Positions 34,430 to 42,472 of a DNA stretch of 46,902 bases are shown piece after piece (within the stretch, counting starts at the first letter, position 1; the number at the start of each line of letters is the position of its first letter). Under the pieces are notes generated by a model that was given only the letters and a program-made list of their open reading frames with translations, was not told where the DNA came from and ran no database searches. The DNA is from Draconibacterium orientale (GTDB lineage Bacteria > Bacteroidota > Bacteroidia > Bacteroidales > JAADGE01). The DNA lies in contig DYMH01000009.1 of the NCBI GenBank assembly GCA_020721645.1, positions 1 to 46,902 of the forward strand, given 5' to 3'. A program made the position numbers and the translations under genes.

Positions 34430-35575
34430 GTGTTTTTATCATATTCCTTTATCAAACAACATGAAATTGTTCTTGTTGGATTAGTCGTTTTTACAGTCGC
34501 TTTTTTGATTCAAATGTTCTATTATTTTTTCTTTTATCTTCGGATATTTTCATTAATAAAAAAGACAAAAGAAAAAAGCGAATCCGTGCCGGTTTCGGTT
34601 GTTATTTGTGCCCGAAACGAAGCCGAAAATTTACAAAAATATTTACCTAAAATTTTGGCACAAAATTATTCCGATTTTGAAGTTATCGTTGTGAACGATT
34701 GCTCGGAAGACGATACACTGCCAATCTTGAACGAATTTAAGGAAACTTATAAAAACTTGTACGTTACCACCATTCATCAAGATTCGACATTTTCGCACGG
34801 GAAAAAATTAGCCTTATCAATCGGAATAAAAGCAGCAAAAAACAATTTTTTGCTGCTTACAGATGCCGATTGTGAGCCGGTATCGGAAAATTGGATTCGG
34901 GAAATTGTCGGTAATTACACACAAAACATAGAAATTGTGCTTCTTTATGGCGGTTACAATCAGGAAAAAGGCTTGTTAAATCGCATCATTCGCTACGATA
35001 CACTTTTTTCGGCACTGCAATATTTTACCCTTGCCGCTGCACGTGTTCCGTACATGGGGGTTGGGCGTAATTTGTCGTATAAAAAATCGATGTGGACCGA
35101 AAACAAAGGATTTTCGTCTCACTCACACGTAATTTCGGGCGACGACGATTTATTTATCAATCATAATTTGAAAAAAGGAAATTATACCATCGATATTTCA
35201 CCCGAAAGTTTCACTCGTTCCGCACCCTTAAAAACGTACGAAGCGTTTCACAGACAGAAAAAACGGCATTTGACAGTTGGGAAATATTATAAATTTTCAA
35301 CAAAATTACTCTTGGGAACCGAAATCGGAAGCCGTTTTATTTTTTATGCAAGTCTCATTTTTTTAGCATTCACACCGGAGGCTCTTATTTTAATTTCGAG
35401 TGCGTTTATTCTGCGATTTGCGATACAAAATATTATTTTCAGAAAAGTATCGACACATTTTCGAGAAGAAAAAATTTCTAATTTTATTCTTATCTTTGAT
35501 ATATTAATTCCGATACTTAATTTCAGGGCTTTGATTTCAAATAAATTTTCGCGAAAAAAAATAGTATGGAAATAG
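34430..35575 (+). CDS. Membrane-anchored family 2 glycosyltransferase
   Basis: A 381-residue GT2 with an N-terminal membrane segment (IVLVGLVVFTVAFLIQMFYYFFFY). The cytoplasmic GT-A domain shows VSVVICARNEAENL, VIVVNDCSEDDT, the DxD in LLLTDADCEP, SGDDDLFINH and FHRQKKRHLTVG (like the QxxRW acceptor motif). Two or three C-terminal membrane segments follow. The layout is that of processive or lipid-linked sugar transferases; the product is unknown. The start is GTG at 34430, with no suitable ATG nearby. Its last 10 bases overlap the sigma-factor gene. Confidence 0.85.
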   Translation: MFLSYSFIKQHEIVLVGLVVFTVAFLIQMFYYFFFYLRIFSLIKKTKEKSESVPVSVVICARNEAENLQKYLPKILAQNYSDFEVIVVNDCSEDDTLPILNEFKETYKNLYVTTIHQDSTFSHGKKLALSIGIKAAKNNFLLLTDADCEPVSENWIREIVGNYTQNIEIVLLYGGYNQEKGLLNRIIRYDTLFSALQYFTLAAARVPYMGVGRNLSYKKSMWTENKGFSSHSHVISGDDDLFINHNLKKGNYTIDISPESFTRSAPLKTYEAFHRQKKRHLTVGKYYKFSTKLLLGTEIGSRFIFYASLIFLAFTPEALILISSAFILRFAIQNIIFRKVSTHFREEKISNFILIFDILIPILNFRALISNKFSRKKIVWK

Positions 35576-36189
35576 GTTCCAATTTTTCGGAAAAAGCAAA
35601 ACGTGATTATCGTTTGGTCGAATTGGCTAAAAGCGGCGACCAAAAAGCTTATGCCGAATTGTTGGGATATTATCGTGATTCACTGTATTTTATGCTGTTG
35701 AAAATGGTGAAAAATAAAGATGATGCCGAAGATTTAACCATAGAAGCTTTCGGCAAAGCATTCAACAATATCGAATCATACAGTTCAAACTATGCGTTCA
35801 GCACGTGGCTCTTTAAAATTGCAACAAACAACGGAATCGATTTTCTGCGAAGCCGGAAATCTCAACGGAACATAATTTCGATAGACCGCACCGATTCTGA
35901 TTCCGACGGCAGTTTGGGAAATAAATTCTCGCTCGTAGAAAATGAACCCAATCCGGAAGAAAAAATGATAGCCGGACAAAAAGAAAAACTCCTGCGAACA
36001 ATACTCAAAAAACTACACCCCGATTATCGCAGAATATTAACCCTGAGATATTTCGATGAATTTTCGTATCTCGAAATTGCCGATGAACTCAACATTCCGA
36101 TAGGAACCGTAAAGGCACGGCTTTTTCGATCGCGAGAATTGTTTATTTCGATTTTAAAAAAACATCAAATAGATTCGGGGATTGGTTAA
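35566..36189 (+). CDS. ECF-type RNA polymerase sigma factor
   Basis: A 207-residue sigma-70-family protein. The region-2 helices carry LGYYRDSLYFMLLKMVKNKDDAEDLTIEAFGKAF and FSTWLFKIATNNGIDFLRSRK. A linker is followed by region 4 (LHPDYRRILTLRYFDEFSYLEIADELNIPIGTVKARLFRSRELF), the helix-turn-helix that reads the -35 region. Region 3 is absent, as in ECF sigmas. It overlaps the glycosyltransferase by 10 bases, so the two are co-translated. No anti-sigma gene is adjacent. The stop codon lies inside what may be a decayed third copy of the miniature repeat. Confidence 0.93.
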   Translation: MEIGSNFSEKAKRDYRLVELAKSGDQKAYAELLGYYRDSLYFMLLKMVKNKDDAEDLTIEAFGKAFNNIESYSSNYAFSTWLFKIATNNGIDFLRSRKSQRNIISIDRTDSDSDGSLGNKFSLVENEPNPEEKMIAGQKEKLLRTILKKLHPDYRRILTLRYFDEFSYLEIADELNIPIGTVKARLFRSRELFISILKKHQIDSGIG

Positions 36190-36256
36190 TTATGGAAGTA
36201 ATTAATTGATTTTGATATAAATTCGTATATAATAAATTAATTTCTGCGATTACTTG
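36183..36256 (+). repeat. Possible decayed third copy of the MITE-like element
   Basis: Begins with GGTTAATTAT at the sigma-gene stop, exactly as copy 1 does at the pdxJ stop, has GAAGTAATTAATTGATTTTGAT in the middle (compare GAAGTAATAATTTGATTTCGAT) and ends GCGATTACTTGA. About 75 bases with gaps; AT-rich DNA makes chance similarity possible. Confidence 0.4.
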
Positions 36257-36313
36257 AAACGTAATTTTACCTTACCTCGACAAAATATAATATTTCAATT
36301 TGAAAATAGTATC

Positions 36314-36934
36314 ATGGTTCTGATAAAAAAATATTTTCCCGAAATCACCGCCCTGCAAAACGAGCAATTCCTTAATTTTGAAAAAAGTTTTACACTGCAC
36401 AATGCGAAATTGAATTTAATTTCGCGAAAGGATATTGATAACTTACAGATACATCATATTTTACATTCATTATCCATCGCAAAAGCACTGAAATTCAGAC
36501 CCGGAACTCGTGTTTTAGATGTGGGAACAGGAGGAGGGCTTCCCGGCATTCCCTTAGCTATTTTATTTCCCGAAACCGAATTTTTACTTCTCGATTCCAT
36601 CAACAAAAAAATTGCAGCAGCCACAGAAATTGTCCGAGAAATTGGACTTGAAAATGTAAAAACACTTGCCGACAGAAGCGAAAATATCAAAGAAAAATTC
36701 GATTTCGTTACTGCCCGAGCCGTTACGGCTTTCCCAAAATTTGTACATTCGGTAAAACATTGCACAAAAGAAAAACAAATAAACTCACTGCCAAACGGTA
36801 TTTTATACCTTAAAGGCGGCGAATTTCAAGAAGAAATCGAAGAATTTAAAAAAAATGCTATTGTGTATAAAATTTCAGACTTTTTCGATGAAAATTATTT
36901 TGAAACAAAAAAAATAATTTATTTGCCGATGTAA
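36314..36934 (+). CDS. rsmG: 16S rRNA (guanine-527-N7)-methyltransferase
   Basis: A 206-residue RsmG (GidB), which methylates N7 of G527 in 16S rRNA with S-adenosylmethionine. It shows KLNLISRKDIDNLQIHHILHSL before the fold. The SAM-binding loop is RVLDVGTGGGLPGIPLA, followed by LLLDSINKKIAAATEIV, NVKTLADRSE and FDFVTARAVTAFP. The frame is open to a TTG at 36254, but the ATG at 36314 fits the family start. Its closeness to the sigma gene (124 bases) does not prove an operon. Confidence 0.94.
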   Translation: MVLIKKYFPEITALQNEQFLNFEKSFTLHNAKLNLISRKDIDNLQIHHILHSLSIAKALKFRPGTRVLDVGTGGGLPGIPLAILFPETEFLLLDSINKKIAAATEIVREIGLENVKTLADRSENIKEKFDFVTARAVTAFPKFVHSVKHCTKEKQINSLPNGILYLKGGEFQEEIEEFKKNAIVYKISDFFDENYFETKKIIYLPM

Positions 36935-37038
36935 TATCTTATAAGAAATAAAGCACACTGCGGAAAATTGAAAATTTTTATTTTCAATAGGCTAACAATA
37001 TTTTTTTTAACTTTACGATAAATTAAAACAAAACCGGT

Positions 37039-38496
37039 ATGTTTTTAAAACGTGTTGAAATAGAAGATTTCAAAGTCTTGAAAAATATTGATATTACTTT
37101 TGAACACAATTTTTATCCGAAAGTTTTTCCGCTGGCAAGCGAAAACGGCGGTGGGAAAAGTACATTTTTACAATTGATTTTCACGCTTTTGCATTGTTCG
37201 TTCGATGAAAGCAGATTCGAATTTCTTTCAAATATGCTCGAAGATTATGTTTTACCGGAAGATGCGGGGCATAAAAGCATTGCAAAATTTACTTTTTTGC
37301 ATGAAGGTGAAGATGTGGAATTGGAGTTTTTTGCGGTGAGTAATAATATTGTAAATGGATATTTGCGAAAGGATCAAATTAATGCTTATAAAGAAGCATT
37401 AAAGCAATCGAAAGAAAATATACAACAATCTAATGTTTATATCGAAAACAAAAATATTTTAATAAATGACTTGCCTTTCGTTATAAACCTTGTTGAAGAT
37501 TTAAAAAATGAAAAACAGAACGAGAAAAAAGAAGAAATTAAACTGAATATAATTCATTTTTTTGATGAAAATAAATATAAAATTCTTGGAAGTTCGGAAG
37601 AGGAAGTCAGAGACTTATTGGAATATCCGGATAATTTAATCAAAAAGATTGAAGATCGTATTATATTATTCAATGGTTATGGAATTTCAAATATCATTGT
37701 TGAAAAAGGTGCAAGACAAGCTCTTAAATTTCTGGCAGACGGAAAGAATTACGTTATCATTGAACGTCCAAATTTTCTTTCAAATTGTAAATTTTCATTA
37801 TTTTATAAGAAATCGGGTGGGAATAAATTAAAACCGGAAAATTTGAAATATGAAATTTCCGAAAAAATCTTTTTAGCCGGTCCCTTAACTCAAATGTATC
37901 ATTTTATCAATAAAGACCAAAGGAAAGATTTTTTCCGACTATCTAATGGACAGCCATTAATTGGAACTTATTATTCTCAATTACAACGTACAAAAGAAAA
38001 ATTAACAAACTTCTTTACGTTTGATATTGTGAGTATTGAGCAACTAAAAGCAGTATTTAAAGAAAAGAGCGAAGAAGATATCGATGCTGTATTAGAAAAT
38101 AAAAAATCGGATAATTTGAAAATATTCTTAGACGAATTAAATCAGATTTTAGCAAATAAAGACATCAAACCGGACAGAAAGATCGAAAATGTTTTCTTTT
38201 TCAATAAAAAAGATAAGGAATTATTAAAAGCCTTTTCCCCCGAAGACCTCAGCCATGGCGAACTCAAATATCTGAGCATTTATTTATGGTTGAAATTTAA
38301 AAACATCACCGATGCTGTGGTTTTGATGGATGAAATAGAAAATAATTTACATCTCGAATGGCAAATGCAAATTGCACAAGACATATATGCTTGGACTCCG
38401 ACAAATCAATTTATTTTGGCAACTCATTCATTTGAATTATGTACAGCAGTTACGCCTGCTCACGTCAAAGAAATTGAACCTAAACCAACAAAATAA
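37039..38496 (+). CDS. ABC/OLD-type ATPase of a two-gene defence-like pair
   Basis: A 485-residue soluble ATPase of the SMC/ABC type found in OLD, PARIS (AriA) and similar systems. It starts MFLKRVEIEDFKVLKNIDITF, with a Walker A loop SENGGGKSTFLQ (Lys at residue 40). A charged helical middle region follows (EALKQSKENIQQSNVYIENKN ... LKNEKQNEKKEEIK). Then come the ABC signature LSHGELKYL (404 onward), Walker B VVLMDEIENNLH (Asp 431, Glu 432) and the switch His in ILATHSFEL (463). The middle is more AT/Lys-rich than neighbouring genes. A gene for a TOPRIM-like protein starts 7 bases after its stop. By analogy the ATPase would sense an intruder and hold or release the partner nuclease; this is inference. 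Confidence 0.85.
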   Translation: MFLKRVEIEDFKVLKNIDITFEHNFYPKVFPLASENGGGKSTFLQLIFTLLHCSFDESRFEFLSNMLEDYVLPEDAGHKSIAKFTFLHEGEDVELEFFAVSNNIVNGYLRKDQINAYKEALKQSKENIQQSNVYIENKNILINDLPFVINLVEDLKNEKQNEKKEEIKLNIIHFFDENKYKILGSSEEEVRDLLEYPDNLIKKIEDRIILFNGYGISNIIVEKGARQALKFLADGKNYVIIERPNFLSNCKFSLFYKKSGGNKLKPENLKYEISEKIFLAGPLTQMYHFINKDQRKDFFRLSNGQPLIGTYYSQLQRTKEKLTNFFTFDIVSIEQLKAVFKEKSEEDIDAVLENKKSDNLKIFLDELNQILANKDIKPDRKIENVFFFNKKDKELLKAFSPEDLSHGELKYLSIYLWLKFKNITDAVVLMDEIENNLHLEWQMQIAQDIYAWTPTNQFILATHSFELCTAVTPAHVKEIEPKPTK

Positions 38497-38503
38497 TTGT
38501 AAA

Positions 38504-39478
38504 ATGATATTATCGGAAGATGATTTATTAGAATATTGTCATTTCATATCCAATAATTCAACAACAAGTAAAAGTATTATTTTGTGTGAGGGAGAAGTGC
38601 CATATTTTAAGGGAAAAAACACAATAAAAGCATTCAAAAATTCAGAACATCTTCAAGATTCTGCTTTTTATAAAAATTGTGTTCCGGGCAGTCCAAAACA
38701 AAAAAAACTTTTATTCTTTAATTGCGGCGGAAGTGCAGATGTTATTAAAATATTCTACAGATTAAAGGAACTTTATGCTAAAAATCCGGGAGACTGTCGT
38801 TTTAATCCCGAAAAGGTATTCGCATTGATTGATGCTGATTTGCAGGATTTAGATTTTAGTTTGTTCGGTTATGAAATAAAAAACAGATACTCGCTGTATG
38901 AGCAGTTATATGCAGCAGGAAATTTGAATGATATTGATTTCAAAAAACATAAAATATTTTTAACAGGTTTAATTCATAAAGAGGCTTACTTTCTACTTCC
39001 CGAAAATCAAAATTTGTTTGATGAGTTCCGTATTCAGTCCATGTTCAGAGGCAAAAAACTTCAACTTTCAGATATATATAAGGATTTGATAGATGAAACG
39101 GGAAATGATAAGGATTTATCGAAAAATTTCGAAAAAGTAAAAGACCGAATAAGTCATACAAATTTCGATGTTTCAAGTATAGAAAATCTACAAAAATCTT
39201 GGGAAAAGAAATTTAAAGAAGTTTTAAATGATGTTGATACGGAGAATCTCGCAAAATCTATTTTAACTCTACGAAAAGTAAAAATTAAAATCAAAAATGA
39301 AGTCCAAGATGAATATGAAAATAAATTTTGGAAAGAAATAATGCCCGACTCGGATATGATTCAAGAACGATTTTTAGAACAACTCAGTTTGGAGATAGCA
39401 GTAAAAATCCGCAACTCCGAACCGACTCCCAAAAATCACATTTCATATTTTTTCCGACTTTTAAGTCAAACGAATTAA
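38504..39478 (+). CDS. TOPRIM/DUF4435-like effector candidate, partner of the ATPase
   Basis: A 324-residue protein. The N-terminal 130 residues have a TOPRIM-like series. A strand ends in a Glu (SIILCEGE, Glu 29). Then there is a strand-turn with paired glycines (LLFFNCGGSADVIKIFYRL), and a DxD (VFALIDADLQDLDF, Asp 110 and 112). The same order occurs in DUF4435/AriB and OLD nucleases. The rest is helical and charged, without a recognised domain. The frame is open further upstream, overlapping the ATPase gene, but the ATG at 38504 sits 7 bases after the ATPase stop. Such ATPase plus TOPRIM pairs are anti-phage systems that cut tRNA or DNA. Catalytic details are not proven here. Confidence 0.62.
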   Translation: MILSEDDLLEYCHFISNNSTTSKSIILCEGEVPYFKGKNTIKAFKNSEHLQDSAFYKNCVPGSPKQKKLLFFNCGGSADVIKIFYRLKELYAKNPGDCRFNPEKVFALIDADLQDLDFSLFGYEIKNRYSLYEQLYAAGNLNDIDFKKHKIFLTGLIHKEAYFLLPENQNLFDEFRIQSMFRGKKLQLSDIYKDLIDETGNDKDLSKNFEKVKDRISHTNFDVSSIENLQKSWEKKFKEVLNDVDTENLAKSILTLRKVKIKIKNEVQDEYENKFWKEIMPDSDMIQERFLEQLSLEIAVKIRNSEPTPKNHISYFFRLLSQTN

Positions 39479-39498
39479 CTTTCAAAAAATCAAAACAA

Positions 39499-40503
39499 AT
39501 GAAGAAAACATTTATCGCCCTTATTGTACTGTTTCCACTTCTTTCGTTTGCACAAAGCTCGCAAAAACAAATCAAGTCCGTTATCGGAACCTGTTACCAA
39601 AACAGCGATACCGCAACAATTTGTACCGAAGAATATTACAACAAATTCGGGCTGTTGGATTCGATGCGAGACAATCGTTATTATATCAAAATCGACAAAA
39701 AATACGACCAAAAAGGACGGATTATTCAAAAAGAAGCCCTCTTCGGAGAAAGTTTCGGCAACGGAACGACAAATTATTTCTATTATCTCGACAGCACTCT
39801 CGAAAAAGAAGCTGCCGGTGGATTTTATCGCGAAACGCTGACAATATTTTCACCAACAGGCGACACATCCATGGTTTCAGAAATTTTTGTAAGCGGAGGT
39901 CCGTATCAATCGTTTAAGAAAACTATCCTTTATTCTTTTAAAAATCATCAGCTTATAGAAACCGGTACGACACAAATGTTTTATTCACTTCCCGATGGAT
40001 ATTACGAAATAGAATTAGCCGAGCCGGACTCGATAAAAAGTGTTCTCAAAACTCTCGAAATTTACAATACCGTCCAATTTACAACCAAATTTGAATACAA
40101 TAAAGTGGGTAAAATTATTTCAAAAACTCTAAACCATGCTCTAAACCTCCAAAAAAATTATTATTCATACGATAGTCAAAACCGAGAAACTAAAGTTGTT
40201 GTGTTAATTGGGGCGGATACAAGTTCAATCGCCGAATATCAATATGATAAAAATGGGAAGAGAATTAAATACACAACAACATCTTTTTTGAAAAACGGGC
40301 AAAATCTTGAAAATACTGTTTCAAAAACTCAAATTATCGACATTTACGACAAAAAAGGCAATTTATTGCAAGAAAACAAATCGAATAACACTATAATTTA
40401 TCAAATTGATTATTATAAAAACGGACAACTTGTTAAAACAGAAGAGTTTGAGAATGATACAAAAATAAGCTCAGCAATCGTCTTTCAATACCAATATTAT
40501 TAG
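39499..40503 (+). CDS. Secreted protein with YD/RHS-like repeats
   Basis: A 334-residue exported protein. The frame extends upstream into the TOPRIM-like gene, but the ATG at 39499 begins a signal peptide (KKTFIALIVLFPLLSFAQ). The mature part has degenerate repeats of the form Y-x-Y-(D/N)-x-x-G-(K/R). Examples are FEYNKVGKIISKTL, YSYDSQNRETKVV, YQYDKNGKRIKYTT, DIYDKKGNLLQEN and IDYYKNGQLVKTEEF. These resemble the YD repeats of RHS-type or MORN/YwqK-type surface proteins. No toxin domain follows. It is 20 bases after the TOPRIM-like gene, but its base composition is closer to that of chromosomal genes. Function unknown; a weak hairpin follows. Confidence 0.68.
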   Translation: MKKTFIALIVLFPLLSFAQSSQKQIKSVIGTCYQNSDTATICTEEYYNKFGLLDSMRDNRYYIKIDKKYDQKGRIIQKEALFGESFGNGTTNYFYYLDSTLEKEAAGGFYRETLTIFSPTGDTSMVSEIFVSGGPYQSFKKTILYSFKNHQLIETGTTQMFYSLPDGYYEIELAEPDSIKSVLKTLEIYNTVQFTTKFEYNKVGKIISKTLNHALNLQKNYYSYDSQNRETKVVVLIGADTSSIAEYQYDKNGKRIKYTTTSFLKNGQNLENTVSKTQIIDIYDKKGNLLQENKSNNTIIYQIDYYKNGQLVKTEEFENDTKISSAIVFQYQYY

Positions 40504-40509
40504 CCTAAA

Positions 40510-40532
40510 AAAACGATTCGGTTCTTCGTTTT
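40510..40532 (+). terminator. Weak hairpin after the YD-repeat protein
   Basis: AAAACGA (40510-40516) and TCGTTTT (40526-40532), 9-base loop, 7 bases after the stop. Short, AT-rich stem. Confidence 0.4.
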
Positions 40533-40589
40533 ATCATAAAAACAGTAACCAAATTGTTCAAAGTACGAATTTAAATTATGTAATCAAAA

Positions 40590-42368
40590 ATGGGACACAC
40601 TTTTGCCGAAAAAATATTCGGAGCCGAAACCGGCAGCATTGTTTTCAAACAACCTGATATTGTTCTGACACACGACAATACGGCAAGTATCAAAAAAACT
40701 TTCGATAAAATGGGCGGAATCAAAGTTTTCGATGCCGACAGACTGCTTATTGTTCTTGACCACAATGCCCCGCCTACCGATGCTGCTTTGGCGACACAAT
40801 ATTTAGATGTCCGAAAAATTGTTCAGGAGCAAGGCGTTAAAAATTTTTATGATGCCGGCAAAGGAATTTGTCATCAAATCATGTCCTACCATGCCCGCCC
40901 CGGAATGATAATCGTGGGCAGCGACAGCCATACTTGCACCGCAGGAGCATTTAATGCCATGGCAGCAGGTATCGACCGAACAGAAGCGGCAGGACTCTGG
41001 AAACGCGGTGAAACTTGGTTTCGCGTGCCAGAATCGCTGAAAATTACATTAACCGGAAAATTGAAACCCGGCGTGTATGCCAAAGACCTTTCACTCTGGA
41101 TTATCGGTATGTTAGGCTCTGATGGAGCAAATTACATGTCGATAGAATATCACGGCGAAGGTGTAAAAACACTCGGAATCTCAGAACGCATGACAATTGC
41201 AAACCTTGCCTCGGAAATGGGAGCTAAGAATGCCGTTTTTCCCGCCGATGAAGTGTTGGCAAAATTCTACGGAAAGGATACAATAGAAGGAATACAAGCC
41301 GATGCTGATGCAAAATACCAAAAAGAAATCAGTATCAATTTGTCCGAAATTTTCCCCGTAGTTGCCGCGCCCCACAATGTTGATAATGTTAAATCCCTCG
41401 CTGATGTTGCCGGAACTCCCGTTCAACAAGGATTTATAGGCACATGCACCAACGGACGCATTGAAGATTTGCGAGAAGCAGCCGAAATTTTAAAAGGAAA
41501 ACATATTGCAGGCGGATTCCAATTGTTGATAACTCCGGCATCGCAAAAAATCTATCTTCAAGCCATGAAAGAAGGTTTGATTGAAACCTTTATCGAATCC
41601 GGTGCGAACGTATTATCTTCTTCCTGCGGACCTTGCTTGGGAACCGGACAAGGCATTCCTGCCGATGGAATAAATGTTATTTCAACAGCAAACCGTAACT
41701 TTCTCGGTCGCATGGGAAACAAAAAAGCCTCAATCTATTTGGCTGCACCGGCGAATGTCGCTTATTCGGCTTTATCCGGAACAATTTCGTATCCCGGAAA
41801 AATCAACGAAAAAGAAAAATTCCCATTTGCAATAGCACAAAGCAAAACTCTAACGATAGCCGAAAACGATAATCGCCGCTCTGAAAACGGTGTTTGGAAT
41901 TATTCGGATATCGACAACTTAAATACCGACCAAATGTTTGCCGGAAACCTGACTTACAATGTTTTAAGTTCAGATGGAGCTGCAATTATGCCCCATCTTT
42001 TTGCAGGATTCGACATCAATTTCCCAAAAAATGTTCAACCGGATGATATCATTTTTGCCGGTGATAATTTTGGTTGCGGAAGTTCGCGCGAACATCCCGC
42101 CGTTGGTCTTGCTCATGTGGGAGTAAAAGCTGTCATCGTAAAATCAATAAACCGTATTTTTTACCGCTCGGCAGTGAATCAGGGACTTCTGCTCATTGTG
42201 CTTCCCGAAGCAGTCAATGCCTATAATAATGGCGATCAAGTGAAAATTAATTTCAAAGAATCAAATATCACGATAAATCAACATATTTTTAAATTCGGAA
42301 AAATACCCGATAAATTGATGCAAATTATTGATAAAAAAGGTCTTGTAAATTGGATAAAAGAACAATAA
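40590..42368 (+). CDS. Aconitase-family hydratase, large and small domains fused
   Basis: A 592-residue iron-sulfur dehydratase. The large-subunit part (residues 1-420) resembles LeuC and putative Aquifex-type aconitases. It has VLTHDNTASIKKTFDKMG, MIIVGSDSHTCTAGAFNAMAAG, and the 4Fe-4S ligands in GTCTNGR (Cys 286) and SSCGPCLG (Cys about 349 and 352). The C-terminal swivel domain, a separate LeuD subunit in many species, is fused and has AGDNFGCGSSREHPAVGLAHVGVKAVI. The substrate may be citrate/isocitrate, isopropylmalate or homoaconitate; no leuA or leuB lies nearby to support leucine synthesis. Monocistronic, with a strong terminator after it. Confidence 0.85.
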   Translation: MGHTFAEKIFGAETGSIVFKQPDIVLTHDNTASIKKTFDKMGGIKVFDADRLLIVLDHNAPPTDAALATQYLDVRKIVQEQGVKNFYDAGKGICHQIMSYHARPGMIIVGSDSHTCTAGAFNAMAAGIDRTEAAGLWKRGETWFRVPESLKITLTGKLKPGVYAKDLSLWIIGMLGSDGANYMSIEYHGEGVKTLGISERMTIANLASEMGAKNAVFPADEVLAKFYGKDTIEGIQADADAKYQKEISINLSEIFPVVAAPHNVDNVKSLADVAGTPVQQGFIGTCTNGRIEDLREAAEILKGKHIAGGFQLLITPASQKIYLQAMKEGLIETFIESGANVLSSSCGPCLGTGQGIPADGINVISTANRNFLGRMGNKKASIYLAAPANVAYSALSGTISYPGKINEKEKFPFAIAQSKTLTIAENDNRRSENGVWNYSDIDNLNTDQMFAGNLTYNVLSSDGAAIMPHLFAGFDINFPKNVQPDDIIFAGDNFGCGSSREHPAVGLAHVGVKAVIVKSINRIFYRSAVNQGLLLIVLPEAVNAYNNGDQVKINFKESNITINQHIFKFGKIPDKLMQIIDKKGLVNWIKEQ

Positions 42369-42390
42369 TATTATTTTGGTAAAAAAATTG

Positions 42391-42429
42391 AACCGTTTGC
42401 AAAAAATTAATAAATTGCAAACGGTTTTT
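42391..42429 (+). terminator. Rho-independent terminator
   Basis: AACCGTTTGCAA (42391-42402) pairs perfectly with TTGCAAACGGTT (42415-42426), followed by TTT; 23 bases after the aconitase-family gene. Confidence 0.85.
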
Positions 42430-42472
42430 ACTTTCAGGTAAAGAGAATTAATCGAATAAAAGTCTATCAAAT

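Noticed and set aside
36967-36988. ATTGAAAAT/ATTTTCAAT hairpin after rsmG as a terminator
   Set aside because: The stem is almost all A-T pairs with no T-run beyond it; such stems are expected by chance in this composition.
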